21,574 nt of DNA from an uncultured Synergistales bacterium (lineage in GTDB: Bacteria; Synergistota; Synergistia; Synergistales; Aminobacteriaceae): NCBI GenBank assembly GCA_905233335.1, contig CAJOED010000003.1, positions 1 to 21,574 of the forward strand, written 5' to 3'. Positions 7,466 through 13,983 of the stretch are shown piece after piece. The notes beneath the pieces were generated by a model. It searched no databases and had not been told where the DNA came from. It saw only the letters and a list, made by a program, of their open reading frames with translations. Both the position numbers and the translations under genes were made by a program. The stretch's first letter is position 1; the number at the start of each line of letters is the position of its first letter.

Positions 7466-8406
7466 CCTCTTTCTTGTTCTTGTTGCTTCTTCCTTTTCTT
7501 TTCCGCCTTCGCCTTATGATACAGCTTGAACAGACTATTCACTATCTCCTGCTCGTCCATGTCCACCGGAAAACCGTACGCCCTGCACACAGCCTCATCA
7601 TTCTCCCTGTGAGCATCCCGCAAATCCTTCGGCATCGACACCTCGTCATACAGATCCGCATACGAACTCTCCGGGTGATTCTCGCGCGCATCAAGTATCC
7701 TGCGTCCCAGCCGGTCAATCGCGAACACTTGATGAGGGTCAGCATCAGGCCATATGAACGTGTTGTACACCACCGTGTTAGAGTATCGGTAATCCATGCG
7801 CAAACGTCCGCATACCCTTCTCATCCATGCCATGTGAACGCGTGAGTTGAGTATCGCGAAATGATACGGTGTAGCGTGTTCGAGGGAAATTGCCGAGTCC
7901 AGCACGATGATTTCGGGCGGAAGGTAGCCCATCGGAACATACATTCTTTTTTCGGACGAATGACGCGGGATGAGCAGGTAGTCTGTCGTCGGTTGTCGTC
8001 TCTCTGCGAAAAGGTGCGGTGTATCAGCAAGTCTTTGTGTTGCTTTCTTTGTGCTTGCAAGCCGGGACTTCTTGATGTTCTCGATTCGTTCATAGAGTAT
8101 CTTGGAGTTCTTAATGTCTTTGGGTGTTGCGTCGACGAGCCAAAAACAATAACGCTTGATGTCATGTATAAATTCCCGTGAGCCGAAACAACGACGAATG
8201 AACTTTTTGAGTTTCGGTTCTCGTTGTAATACCTCGTTATATTCGTCCTCATTCATGAAGAGATTTCCGCCGTCTACAGGCATACATCCGAGTTTCATTT
8301 TGTGAACAGTTCTGCGCTCAATGAATGCCTCTGCAAGTTCTCTGCTCTCGAATGTGTAGTACTGCTCTCTGCCCGGCTCTTTGACTGTGCATGTTTCTTT
8401 CTGCAT
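7462..8406 (-). CDS. Stand-alone target-recognition and C-terminal part of an MmeI-type (type IIG/YeeA-like) restriction-modification enzyme
   Basis: These 314 residues match only the C-terminal portion of single-chain MmeI/YeeA-like restriction-methylation enzymes. The family landmarks run in order: MPVDGGNL (about 42-48), FGSREFIHDIKRYCFWLVD (74-92), LASTKKATQRLADTPHLF (116-133), HSSEKRMYVPMGYLP (149-163), VHMAWMRRVCGRLRMDYRYS (190-209), NTFIWP (215-220), then a helical tail with SSYADLYDEVSMP and AVCRAYGF. The nuclease, spacer and adenine-methyltransferase domains are absent (no PPFxG-type or NPPY motif upstream; the preceding gene is capA). Residues 1-30 are not family-like. The ATG has GGGAGG at 8414-8419, spacing 7; an in-frame start further up (8526) overlaps capA and is unlikely. 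The C-terminus is a Lys/Glu/Gln-rich tail. It is uninterrupted and sits in an operon, so it could be a decayed remnant kept open by chance or an expressed orphan specificity protein. The family is clear; function is unknown. Confidence 0.85.
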   Translation of the reverse strand: MQKETCTVKEPGREQYYTFESRELAEAFIERRTVHKMKLGCMPVDGGNLFMNEDEYNEVLQREPKLKKFIRRCFGSREFIHDIKRYCFWLVDATPKDIKNSKILYERIENIKKSRLASTKKATQRLADTPHLFAERRQPTTDYLLIPRHSSEKRMYVPMGYLPPEIIVLDSAISLEHATPYHFAILNSRVHMAWMRRVCGRLRMDYRYSNTVVYNTFIWPDADPHQVFAIDRLGRRILDARENHPESSYADLYDEVSMPKDLRDAHRENDEAVCRAYGFPVDMDEQEIVNSLFKLYHKAKAEKKRKKQQEQERG

Positions 8407-8413
8407 CGTGATG

Positions 8414-8419
8414 CCTCCC
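8414..8419 (-). promoter_or_regulatory. Ribosome binding site deciding the start of the MmeI-type fragment
   Basis: GGGAGG on the minus strand, 7 bases before ATG 8406. This is the only good Shine-Dalgarno near the beginning of the fragment. It shows the gene has its own translation signal and was not simply left in frame with a lost 5' half. Confidence 0.7.
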
Positions 8420-8441
8420 TGCCGTAATAGTATACACGCTG

Positions 8442-9662
8442 TTATTTCGTTTTCCTGCGCGTCTGTGCATTGAGTGGAGATTTCCTCCTGCTTATCGGTA
8501 GAACGTCCGCTGATGTTTCGTCCCATAACGTATAGAAGCCGTACTCATCGACCGTATCCTGCGCACCGAGAAACTCAATGACTGCCCGCCCGATTGATTG
8601 AGTGTTGGCAATCTGTGATTTCGACAGCCCGGTAAAGTCAAGGCTCGCGATTGTCGGCTCATGAGTTCCTGCGTAAGTTACTTCTGTGCGTTTGCTTCCG
8701 GGAGCTATCACGTACAGGGGAGCGGCACCCAGCTTCACGAGGCGCGTATGACCGTCATCACTCTTCACGAACTCCGCAGAAAGAATATAGCTTCTCTCAC
8801 GCGGCAATGTCCTCTGGAACGACACGAAATTACCGAGCGACCACGCGACCGCACGAAAATCACCGCTTACGTTGCGGATCTCTACGGGCTGTAGAACATG
8901 CGGGTGTGTTCCGACGATGATGGTTGCTCCGTTCATGAAGGCCGTATCTGCTGCTTTCTGCTGGTATGTGCTCGGTGTGTAGTGGTATTCATAGCCCCAG
9001 TGGAAGCACGCGATAATTACGTCGGGACTAAGAGCCTTTGCGCGTTCGAGGCTGTGAGTGATGCTTGCGTCGTCGGTGGTGTTGAGGTGAACGTCATGCG
9101 ATGAGGCCGGGAATTTCTGCTTGATGTTTCCGCCCGTTGTGCCTCTTGGCCATAAGTTGCTCCCGTAAGAGTGGTTGACGAATGCCGCGCGTATTCCGTT
9201 GTTGATGAGTAGTACAGCGTCATTTGAGGGTATATTGTCGAGGCCGAGTCCCACCCAAGCAATGTCGGCGGAGTCTAGGACTTTGGTGGTGCGTCGTGCT
9301 CCTTCTGCGCCTCTGTCGAAAATGTGGTTGTTTGCGAGCGTGAGAAGGTCAATGCTCAATGCGTTGAGGGTGTCGGTGAGTACGTCGGGAGTGTTGAACA
9401 GCGGGTAGCCGGAATAACGGAGCTTCTTGTTTGTGCCAGCAAAAACGGTTTCGAGGTTGCCGACGAGGAATGAGTCGACGAGCAGGGGCTTTACGCGCCG
9501 GAATTGCGGGGAGAAGTCGTAAGTGCCGTTTCTGTGTGCGGCATCGAGCTGCTGCTGGTGTGTCATGATGTCGCCGATGAAGAGGAAGCGTGCGTGTGTG
9601 TCGGCGTGTGAACATGAACATGATGATAATAATATTATGATGAGGAGCAATAATTTTTTCAT
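8442..9662 (-). CDS. CapA-family metallophosphatase-like lipoprotein
   Basis: A 406-residue CapA/PgsA-type protein with a calcineurin-like metallophosphatase fold. Residues 1-20 form a signal peptide with a lipobox-like LSSC (Cys15), so it is probably membrane-anchored on the outer face; cleavage after SHA is the alternative. The family motifs are FIGDIM (29-33), VGNLET (67-72), LANNHIFDRG (109-118), CFHWGYEY and GTHPHVLQPVE. ATG 9662 is chosen because it begins the signal sequence (MKKLLLL) and lies downstream of the predicted promoter; a start at 9716 would lie upstream of it. The family includes the poly-gamma-glutamate accessory protein, but no other polyglutamate gene is present here and the substrate is unknown. 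It is the first gene of the minus-strand run; 35 bp separate it from the restriction fragment. Confidence 0.85.
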   Translation of the reverse strand: MKKLLLLIIILLSSCSCSHADTHARFLFIGDIMTHQQQLDAAHRNGTYDFSPQFRRVKPLLVDSFLVGNLETVFAGTNKKLRYSGYPLFNTPDVLTDTLNALSIDLLTLANNHIFDRGAEGARRTTKVLDSADIAWVGLGLDNIPSNDAVLLINNGIRAAFVNHSYGSNLWPRGTTGGNIKQKFPASSHDVHLNTTDDASITHSLERAKALSPDVIIACFHWGYEYHYTPSTYQQKAADTAFMNGATIIVGTHPHVLQPVEIRNVSGDFRAVAWSLGNFVSFQRTLPRERSYILSAEFVKSDDGHTRLVKLGAAPLYVIAPGSKRTEVTYAGTHEPTIASLDFTGLSKSQIANTQSIGRAVIEFLGAQDTVDEYGFYTLWDETSADVLPISRRKSPLNAQTRRKTK

Positions 9663-9684
9663 GAGAGTAACGACCTCGCAAAAA

Positions 9685-9713
9685 GTTATAGTGTTTGGGT
9701 TTGCGTATATTAA
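9685..9713 (-). promoter_or_regulatory. Predicted promoter of the capA-led run
   Basis: On the minus strand TTAATA (9713-9708) and TATAAC (9690-9685) are 17 bases apart and about 23 bases upstream of the capA start. The -35 overlaps that of the divergent prmA promoter. The match to sigma-70 is moderate, so this is inference from sequence only. Confidence 0.45.
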
Positions 9714-9737
9714 CATAATTTTATGCGCTGTTATAAT
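9710..9737 (+). promoter_or_regulatory. Predicted promoter of prmA-mtaB-hsp70-like
   Basis: TTAACA (9710-9715), a 16-base spacer and a perfect TATAAT (9732-9737). Transcription would begin near 9744, which rules out an ATG at 9723 as the prmA start and supports ATG 9777. Confidence 0.6.
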
Positions 9738-9776
9738 TCATTCACACAAAACATTAACGAGGGAAAAATTTTTCAC

Positions 9777-10721
9777 ATGGACGAATTAGAGAGCTACAAG
9801 CAATCACAGAAGGAAAAGAATAATTACTGGTGGACGATAGAGTTCAGTTCGCCGGCCTCCGAAAAAAGCATGTCATACAACGAGGAAATATTATCGACAG
9901 TAGCAGCATTGTCTGACGCAATCGGAGCATATATCTTCACAGAAAAAGATTATTACGGGCGCATCAAGCTATTTCTGCGGGCTGACTACGACGGCGCACG
10001 TGGAATTGATGACGTACTGTTTCAGGTGGAAGATATTTTGCGGGATCCTGACTTCAGGAGCGTATCACTCACACGGTGCTACAAGACGAGCAATCAGCCT
10101 TGGGAGAAGCAGCACTACGATGCATTTCCGCCGCTGAATGTCGGAAAGTCCCTAGTAGTAATGGCACCCTGGCACGAGAAAGAAAAGATTTTGCCCGGAC
10201 GGACTCCCATATACATTTACCCGGCGAGCGCGTTCGGTACTGGCTATCACGAGAGCACACAGATAGCATTAACGCTTCTTGAGGAGGTCGTGAAGGGAGG
10301 AGATACCATTCTCGATATAGGGACGGGAACGGGAATATTATTCATTGCCGCGCTGAAACTCGGAGCAGACAAAGCCATAGCACGCGACATTGACCCGGCA
10401 ACCCTAGATGAGGCACGCCGCAACATGAATCTCAACGGCATAAATCCGAAAGTGTGCGAACTGTCAGAAGGTGATTTATTGAGGGGCTTCACCGGCCAAG
10501 TGAACATACTCACCGCGAACATATTACTCAATCCGAACGTGTCAATGCTTCCTGACGTGAGAAGGGCACTCAAGCCGAAAGGTTACGCGATATTTTCCGG
10601 CATGACTGGGGTCGAGAGTTCCATGTTCCTGTCCGTAATGGAGTCGTCGAAACTTGCCGTTGACCGCGAAATGAAGATAGGCGACTGGTGGGGCTGCCGT
10701 GCTGTAAAGTCATGGGGCTAA
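9777..10721 (+). CDS. prmA: Ribosomal protein L11 methyltransferase PrmA
   Basis: A 314-residue SAM-dependent methyltransferase that trimethylates ribosomal protein L11. A divergent N-terminal L11-recognition region (about 1-130) is followed by SAFGTGYHEST (usually AFGTGTHxTT) and the SAM-binding motif ILDIGTGTGILFIAA (about 178-192). The acidic loop DIDPATLDEARRN and the catalytic-region LTANILLNPN come next. The start is ATG 9777, with GAGGG upstream across an AAAAATTTTT spacer (13 bases, long for a Shine-Dalgarno). It overlaps mtaB by 10 bp. It belongs to the family's classical neighbourhood with mtaB, but rsmE is absent between them. Confidence 0.92.
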   Translation: MDELESYKQSQKEKNNYWWTIEFSSPASEKSMSYNEEILSTVAALSDAIGAYIFTEKDYYGRIKLFLRADYDGARGIDDVLFQVEDILRDPDFRSVSLTRCYKTSNQPWEKQHYDAFPPLNVGKSLVVMAPWHEKEKILPGRTPIYIYPASAFGTGYHESTQIALTLLEEVVKGGDTILDIGTGTGILFIAALKLGADKAIARDIDPATLDEARRNMNLNGINPKVCELSEGDLLRGFTGQVNILTANILLNPNVSMLPDVRRALKPKGYAIFSGMTGVESSMFLSVMESSKLAVDREMKIGDWWGCRAVKSWG

Positions 10722-11998
10722 AAGTATACGTTCATGCGTTCGGGTGCCGTTCGAGCCTGTGCGAGGGTGAATACATTGCCGGTGCTCTGAAGTCATACGG
10801 TGCTGAAATCGTGAAAGAATATGACTCTGACACTGACGCGGCAATCGTCGTAACCTGTTCCGTAACGAATGAGGCCGACAGAAAGTGCAGACGATTAGTG
10901 AGGAGCTTGCGCGGGAAAATTCCGGGAGGAGTTATTGCGGTCTGCGGGTGCTGGAGTCAGGGACTCGATGTGAATGCGGCACGTGAGATGGGCATTGATA
11001 TTCTTGCGGGCACAAAGGGAAAAAACATTCTCCCACGTGCTGTAATGGACATGCTGAACACTACGAGAAACTTTCAGGACTTGCGGACACAGGATATATT
11101 CTCCCCGTCGGAATGGGAAGAGTTATCGCTGACACAACCAGTAATGCATTCGCGAGCGTTCATTAAGATTCAGGACGGCTGCAATCACTTCTGCACGTAC
11201 TGCATAATACCCTTTATGCGTGGTCGTCCCGTGAGTCGTCCCATAAAGAATATTATTGATGAGGTACAACGTCTCATTGATGGCGGCACAAAAGAGATTA
11301 TCTTCACCGGCATTCACTTGGGGATTTACGGACGCGATATAGATACGAGCCTCTCTGCACTCATACGGGAAACAGCAAAAATTTCCGGGCTTCATCGTCT
11401 GCGCATGGGATCCCTTGAGCCTTTCTGCCTCGACGATGAGTTGTTAGCGGCGTTGAGTGAGTGCGGGGCGTTCTGTCATCACCTGCATCTGCCGTTACAG
11501 AGCGGGGACGATGATATTCTTGCTGACATGAGAAGGGGATATCGGGCTTCTGATTTCGTGAAGGTGTGCGAAAAGGCGCGGGCATTCTTGGGTGATGACC
11601 TGCATATTTCGAGCGACATTATTGCGGGTTTCCCCGGTGAAAGTGATACCGCATTCATGAACACTCTTGATGTGATGAGGGCATCGGGGCTTGGCCGTGT
11701 TCACGTGTTCCCGTACTCCGAACGCAAAAACACAATCGCCGCAACTCTTCCCGGAAAAATCCCGCATGACGTGAAGATTTCGCGGGTCGAACAGGCTATC
11801 ACTCTTGGCCGTGAACTTCTCGAAAACTACGCAGAAAGATTCGTCGGTCATGATGTCGAAATACTCATAGAGCACGACAGCAAAGGACACACGCGGCACT
11901 ACATCGACGCTGAATGTGTCGGGGAAAACAACGAGATAGTAACAGCGAGGGCACTACGTTATGACAATGGCAAATTTGAATGTGTGCGTGGGAATTGA
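10712..11998 (+). CDS. mtaB: tRNA t6A37 methylthiotransferase MtaB-like
   Basis: A 428-residue radical-SAM methylthiotransferase. MtaB converts N6-threonylcarbamoyladenosine at position 37 of tRNA to its 2-methylthio form. The N-terminal UPF0004 domain carries cluster cysteines at C12 (HAFGC), C49 (VVTCSVT) and C80 (GCW). The radical SAM motif is CNHFCTYC (C157, C161, C164). SDIIAGFPGES, HVFPYSER and a short TRAM-like tail are present. ATG 10712 overlaps the prmA end (stop at 10719-10721) and gives the expected N-terminus; a GTG at 10688 adds eight residues without support. No strong Shine-Dalgarno is seen, so coupling to prmA is likely. MiaB and RimO are the alternatives; MtaB fits best by length and by linkage to prmA. 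Confidence 0.88.
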   Translation: MGLKVYVHAFGCRSSLCEGEYIAGALKSYGAEIVKEYDSDTDAAIVVTCSVTNEADRKCRRLVRSLRGKIPGGVIAVCGCWSQGLDVNAAREMGIDILAGTKGKNILPRAVMDMLNTTRNFQDLRTQDIFSPSEWEELSLTQPVMHSRAFIKIQDGCNHFCTYCIIPFMRGRPVSRPIKNIIDEVQRLIDGGTKEIIFTGIHLGIYGRDIDTSLSALIRETAKISGLHRLRMGSLEPFCLDDELLAALSECGAFCHHLHLPLQSGDDDILADMRRGYRASDFVKVCEKARAFLGDDLHISSDIIAGFPGESDTAFMNTLDVMRASGLGRVHVFPYSERKNTIAATLPGKIPHDVKISRVEQAITLGRELLENYAERFVGHDVEILIEHDSKGHTRHYIDAECVGENNEIVTARALRYDNGKFECVRGN

Positions 11999-12941
11999 TG
12001 CGGGGAGTTCGTCCTCAAAGCTGGCATTTTCTGACGACAAAGGCACAAGGTTAATAGGCAGCACGGGAGGTTTCGACGCTCTGACATTGCGTGAGGCGGC
12101 AGAAGTATTTTTCGACGAACCAGTGTTCTCGTGCGTTATCGCCGTCCCCGAAAATTTCACGAGAAGACAGCGTGATGATGTGAATGCTGCTTCAAAGCGT
12201 GCGGGCTTCCGGGACGCTGACATTATCACAGCATACGAGGCTATGACACTTGCGCTTGATTTTCCCGGAAAAGTCTTAGTGTACGATTTCGGCGCGTCAA
12301 AAAGCGATATGGTAGTGTTCGAGTCAGGTGAAGTCATAGAGTCAGTAACGCTTGATGATATTTGCGGCAATGTGTTCGATGATGTTTTTGCGGGGTGGCT
12401 CAGCGATAGATTCACTCTTGACCTCATCGACAAGAACATTTTGCGGGAACGTGCCGAGTCGATAAAGATTACTCTCTCGGAAAGCGATTATGTTACGTGG
12501 CGGGAAGTGAACATCATGCGCGGGGATTTCGAGCGTCTCATACACTTCACTGTGAAGCGTGCGGCACACACCGTACAGAGATTACTCCGTGTACATCACC
12601 CTGAACGCTTCATACTCACCGGGGGCTGTGCGAACATTCCGGAAGTCAGGAGCACTCTTGCTGGACTCACGAAATTTTCGCCGGAATTACGGCCTGGACT
12701 CATTGCGGAAGGTGCAGCCCTCAAAGGACGTTCACTGACTGCTGAAAACTCTCGGACACAGACGACGAACATTGCGGCAAGGCTCCGGGAAATTCGTGCG
12801 GGAATGATTGAGATTGAGGACAAGTTGACGCGCACACAGAAGGACAGAATATATATGATGTTTCGTCAGGTTGAGGGGATTAATGATGCGGGGATTATTG
12901 CGTTGATGGAGAACATGATACGTGAGATAAGAGAAGCATAA
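11961..12941 (+). CDS. Reduced Hsp70-like ATPase without substrate-binding domain
   Basis: A 326-residue actin/Hsp70-fold protein. It shows phosphate-1 VGIDAGSSSSKLAF (10-23), the DnaK-like AVPENFTRRQRDDV (61-74) and AYEAMTLAL (91-99), phosphate-2 VYDFGASKSDMVVF (107-120) and the adenosine motif FILTGGCANIPEV (217-229). DnaK has about 140 residues before the AVPAYF-type motif and this protein has about 60, so most of subdomain IB is missing. After the nucleotide-binding domain only a helical tail of about 70 residues remains; there is no beta-sandwich substrate domain. Two of the glycines usual in GGGTFD are changed (GASKSD). GAGGG lies 9 bases before ATG 11961. It overlaps mtaB by 38 bp, so it is co-translated with prmA-mtaB. 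Its role (chaperone-like, scaffold or regulatory) is unknown. Confidence 0.8.
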   Translation: MTMANLNVCVGIDAGSSSSKLAFSDDKGTRLIGSTGGFDALTLREAAEVFFDEPVFSCVIAVPENFTRRQRDDVNAASKRAGFRDADIITAYEAMTLALDFPGKVLVYDFGASKSDMVVFESGEVIESVTLDDICGNVFDDVFAGWLSDRFTLDLIDKNILRERAESIKITLSESDYVTWREVNIMRGDFERLIHFTVKRAAHTVQRLLRVHHPERFILTGGCANIPEVRSTLAGLTKFSPELRPGLIAEGAALKGRSLTAENSRTQTTNIAARLREIRAGMIEIEDKLTRTQKDRIYMMFRQVEGINDAGIIALMENMIREIREA

Positions 12942-12970
12942 AAAAATCCCCCGGCCTTTATGACCGGGAG
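12941..12970 (-). terminator. Intrinsic terminator of the hemC-cobA/hemD-hydrolase unit
   Basis: The arms are 12948-12956 and 12962-12970, with a five-base loop. Transcribed from the minus strand they pair over 9 bp (two G-U wobbles) and are followed by ATTTTTTT (12947-12940). The plus strand has A-C mismatches and no U run, so it serves chiefly the minus-strand unit. The U tract reaches back into the stop codon of the convergent Hsp70-like gene. Confidence 0.8.
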
Positions 12971-12984
12971 AACAAAAACGCAAA

Positions 12985-13956
12985 TTACTTCTTGAGGTAC
13001 GTATCGAAAAAGTCCACCATAATCTTCATGACCGGCTCCTGCACCCAGTACGGCCCGCCGTGAGCAGCATTCTTCACAACATAACGTTCTGCCACCGCAC
13101 CTTTTGCCTTCAGTGCCTGATAGAGCAGGTCAGTCTGTCCGGGCGATACGAGCGTATCAGCATCTCCGTGCATCATCAGCATCGGTACAAGATTCGCCGC
13201 ATTCTTCTCGACGTACGTAATCGGGCTTGCGTATGCTGACTCTTCCGGCCAAGCAAGAATACCGCCGTCCTTCCCGCCGAATGTCGGAGTTCCGAGTGCC
13301 CAAAGTGCTTCTGTTGCTCCGGCCGACGCATGTCCCTTCTGGTTTTCCTCGTCGTAATCCATGCCGATATTGTTCAAGTCGGAAATCCCGAAAATATCCG
13401 CCGCACATAATACATCGCTCGAATAATCAAGAAAATCTCCCTTGTCGAACTCCTTCATGCCGTTGGTCAGTCCCACGAATGCAGACAGATAGCCGCCCGC
13501 ACTGTTTCCGAGAATGCCGACCCTGTTCGCGTCGATTTTGTACATGTCAGCGTGTGCACGTAACCAGCGTATTGCCGTCTTGCAGTCCTCAAGTGGAAGC
13601 GGGAATTTCGAGAGAGGCGCGTACCTGTATTCTATGCTTGCGACGACATAGCCTGCCTGAGCGAGTCTCATTCTCTGCTGAATCCAGTTGTTTTTCGGTG
13701 CCATTATGAAGCCGCCGCCCGTTACGAACACGATAAGGGGCATGGGATCTTTTCCGTCGGGCACAAGAATATCCATGTGAAGCGCATACATCATTGAACC
13801 CCGCCAGTATCCCTGCGCAAACGGTATATCCTCGTACAGGTTGATCTGGTTTGCAGTAAGCTCTACATCAAGATACTTGCTCTCGAACTTCTCTTCTGCA
13901 TAACAGAACGACGACAACAACGCAACTACTAACAACGCCAACAAAACTTTACGCAT
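12985..13956 (-). CDS. Secreted alpha/beta-hydrolase (HSL/BD-FAE-like esterase)
   Basis: A 323-residue alpha/beta-hydrolase with an N-terminal signal peptide (1-20, cleavage after CYA). The nucleophile is Ser152 in GNSAGGY, the acid is probably Asp267 in HGDADTLV and the base is His299 in NAAHGG. The oxyanion motif, usually HGGGW in HSL and feruloyl-esterase relatives, reads TGGGF (79-83), with Thr replacing His. PLEDCKTAIRWLR is typical of this branch. The likely substrates are esters of plant or host glycans or small acyl esters, which cannot be settled here. The ATG has GGAGGT 8 bases upstream (13965-13970). It follows cobA-hemD by 27 bp and ends at the terminator, so it shares a transcript with tetrapyrrole genes of unrelated function. 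Confidence 0.85.
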   Translation of the reverse strand: MRKVLLALLVVALLSSFCYAEEKFESKYLDVELTANQINLYEDIPFAQGYWRGSMMYALHMDILVPDGKDPMPLIVFVTGGGFIMAPKNNWIQQRMRLAQAGYVVASIEYRYAPLSKFPLPLEDCKTAIRWLRAHADMYKIDANRVGILGNSAGGYLSAFVGLTNGMKEFDKGDFLDYSSDVLCAADIFGISDLNNIGMDYDEENQKGHASAGATEALWALGTPTFGGKDGGILAWPEESAYASPITYVEKNAANLVPMLMMHGDADTLVSPGQTDLLYQALKAKGAVAERYVVKNAAHGGPYWVQEPVMKIMVDFFDTYLKK

Positions 13957-13983
13957 AAAAAGATACCTCCATCATAAAAATAT

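Noticed and set aside
8407..8526. Longer version of the MmeI-type fragment starting at 8526
   Set aside because: It overlaps the capA 3' end, has no good ribosome binding site and the extra residues do not match the family; ATG 8406 has GGGAGG.
9723..9776. Upstream ATG extending prmA by 18 residues
   Set aside because: It lies on top of the -10 box TATAAT (9732-9737) and the added residues are not family-like.
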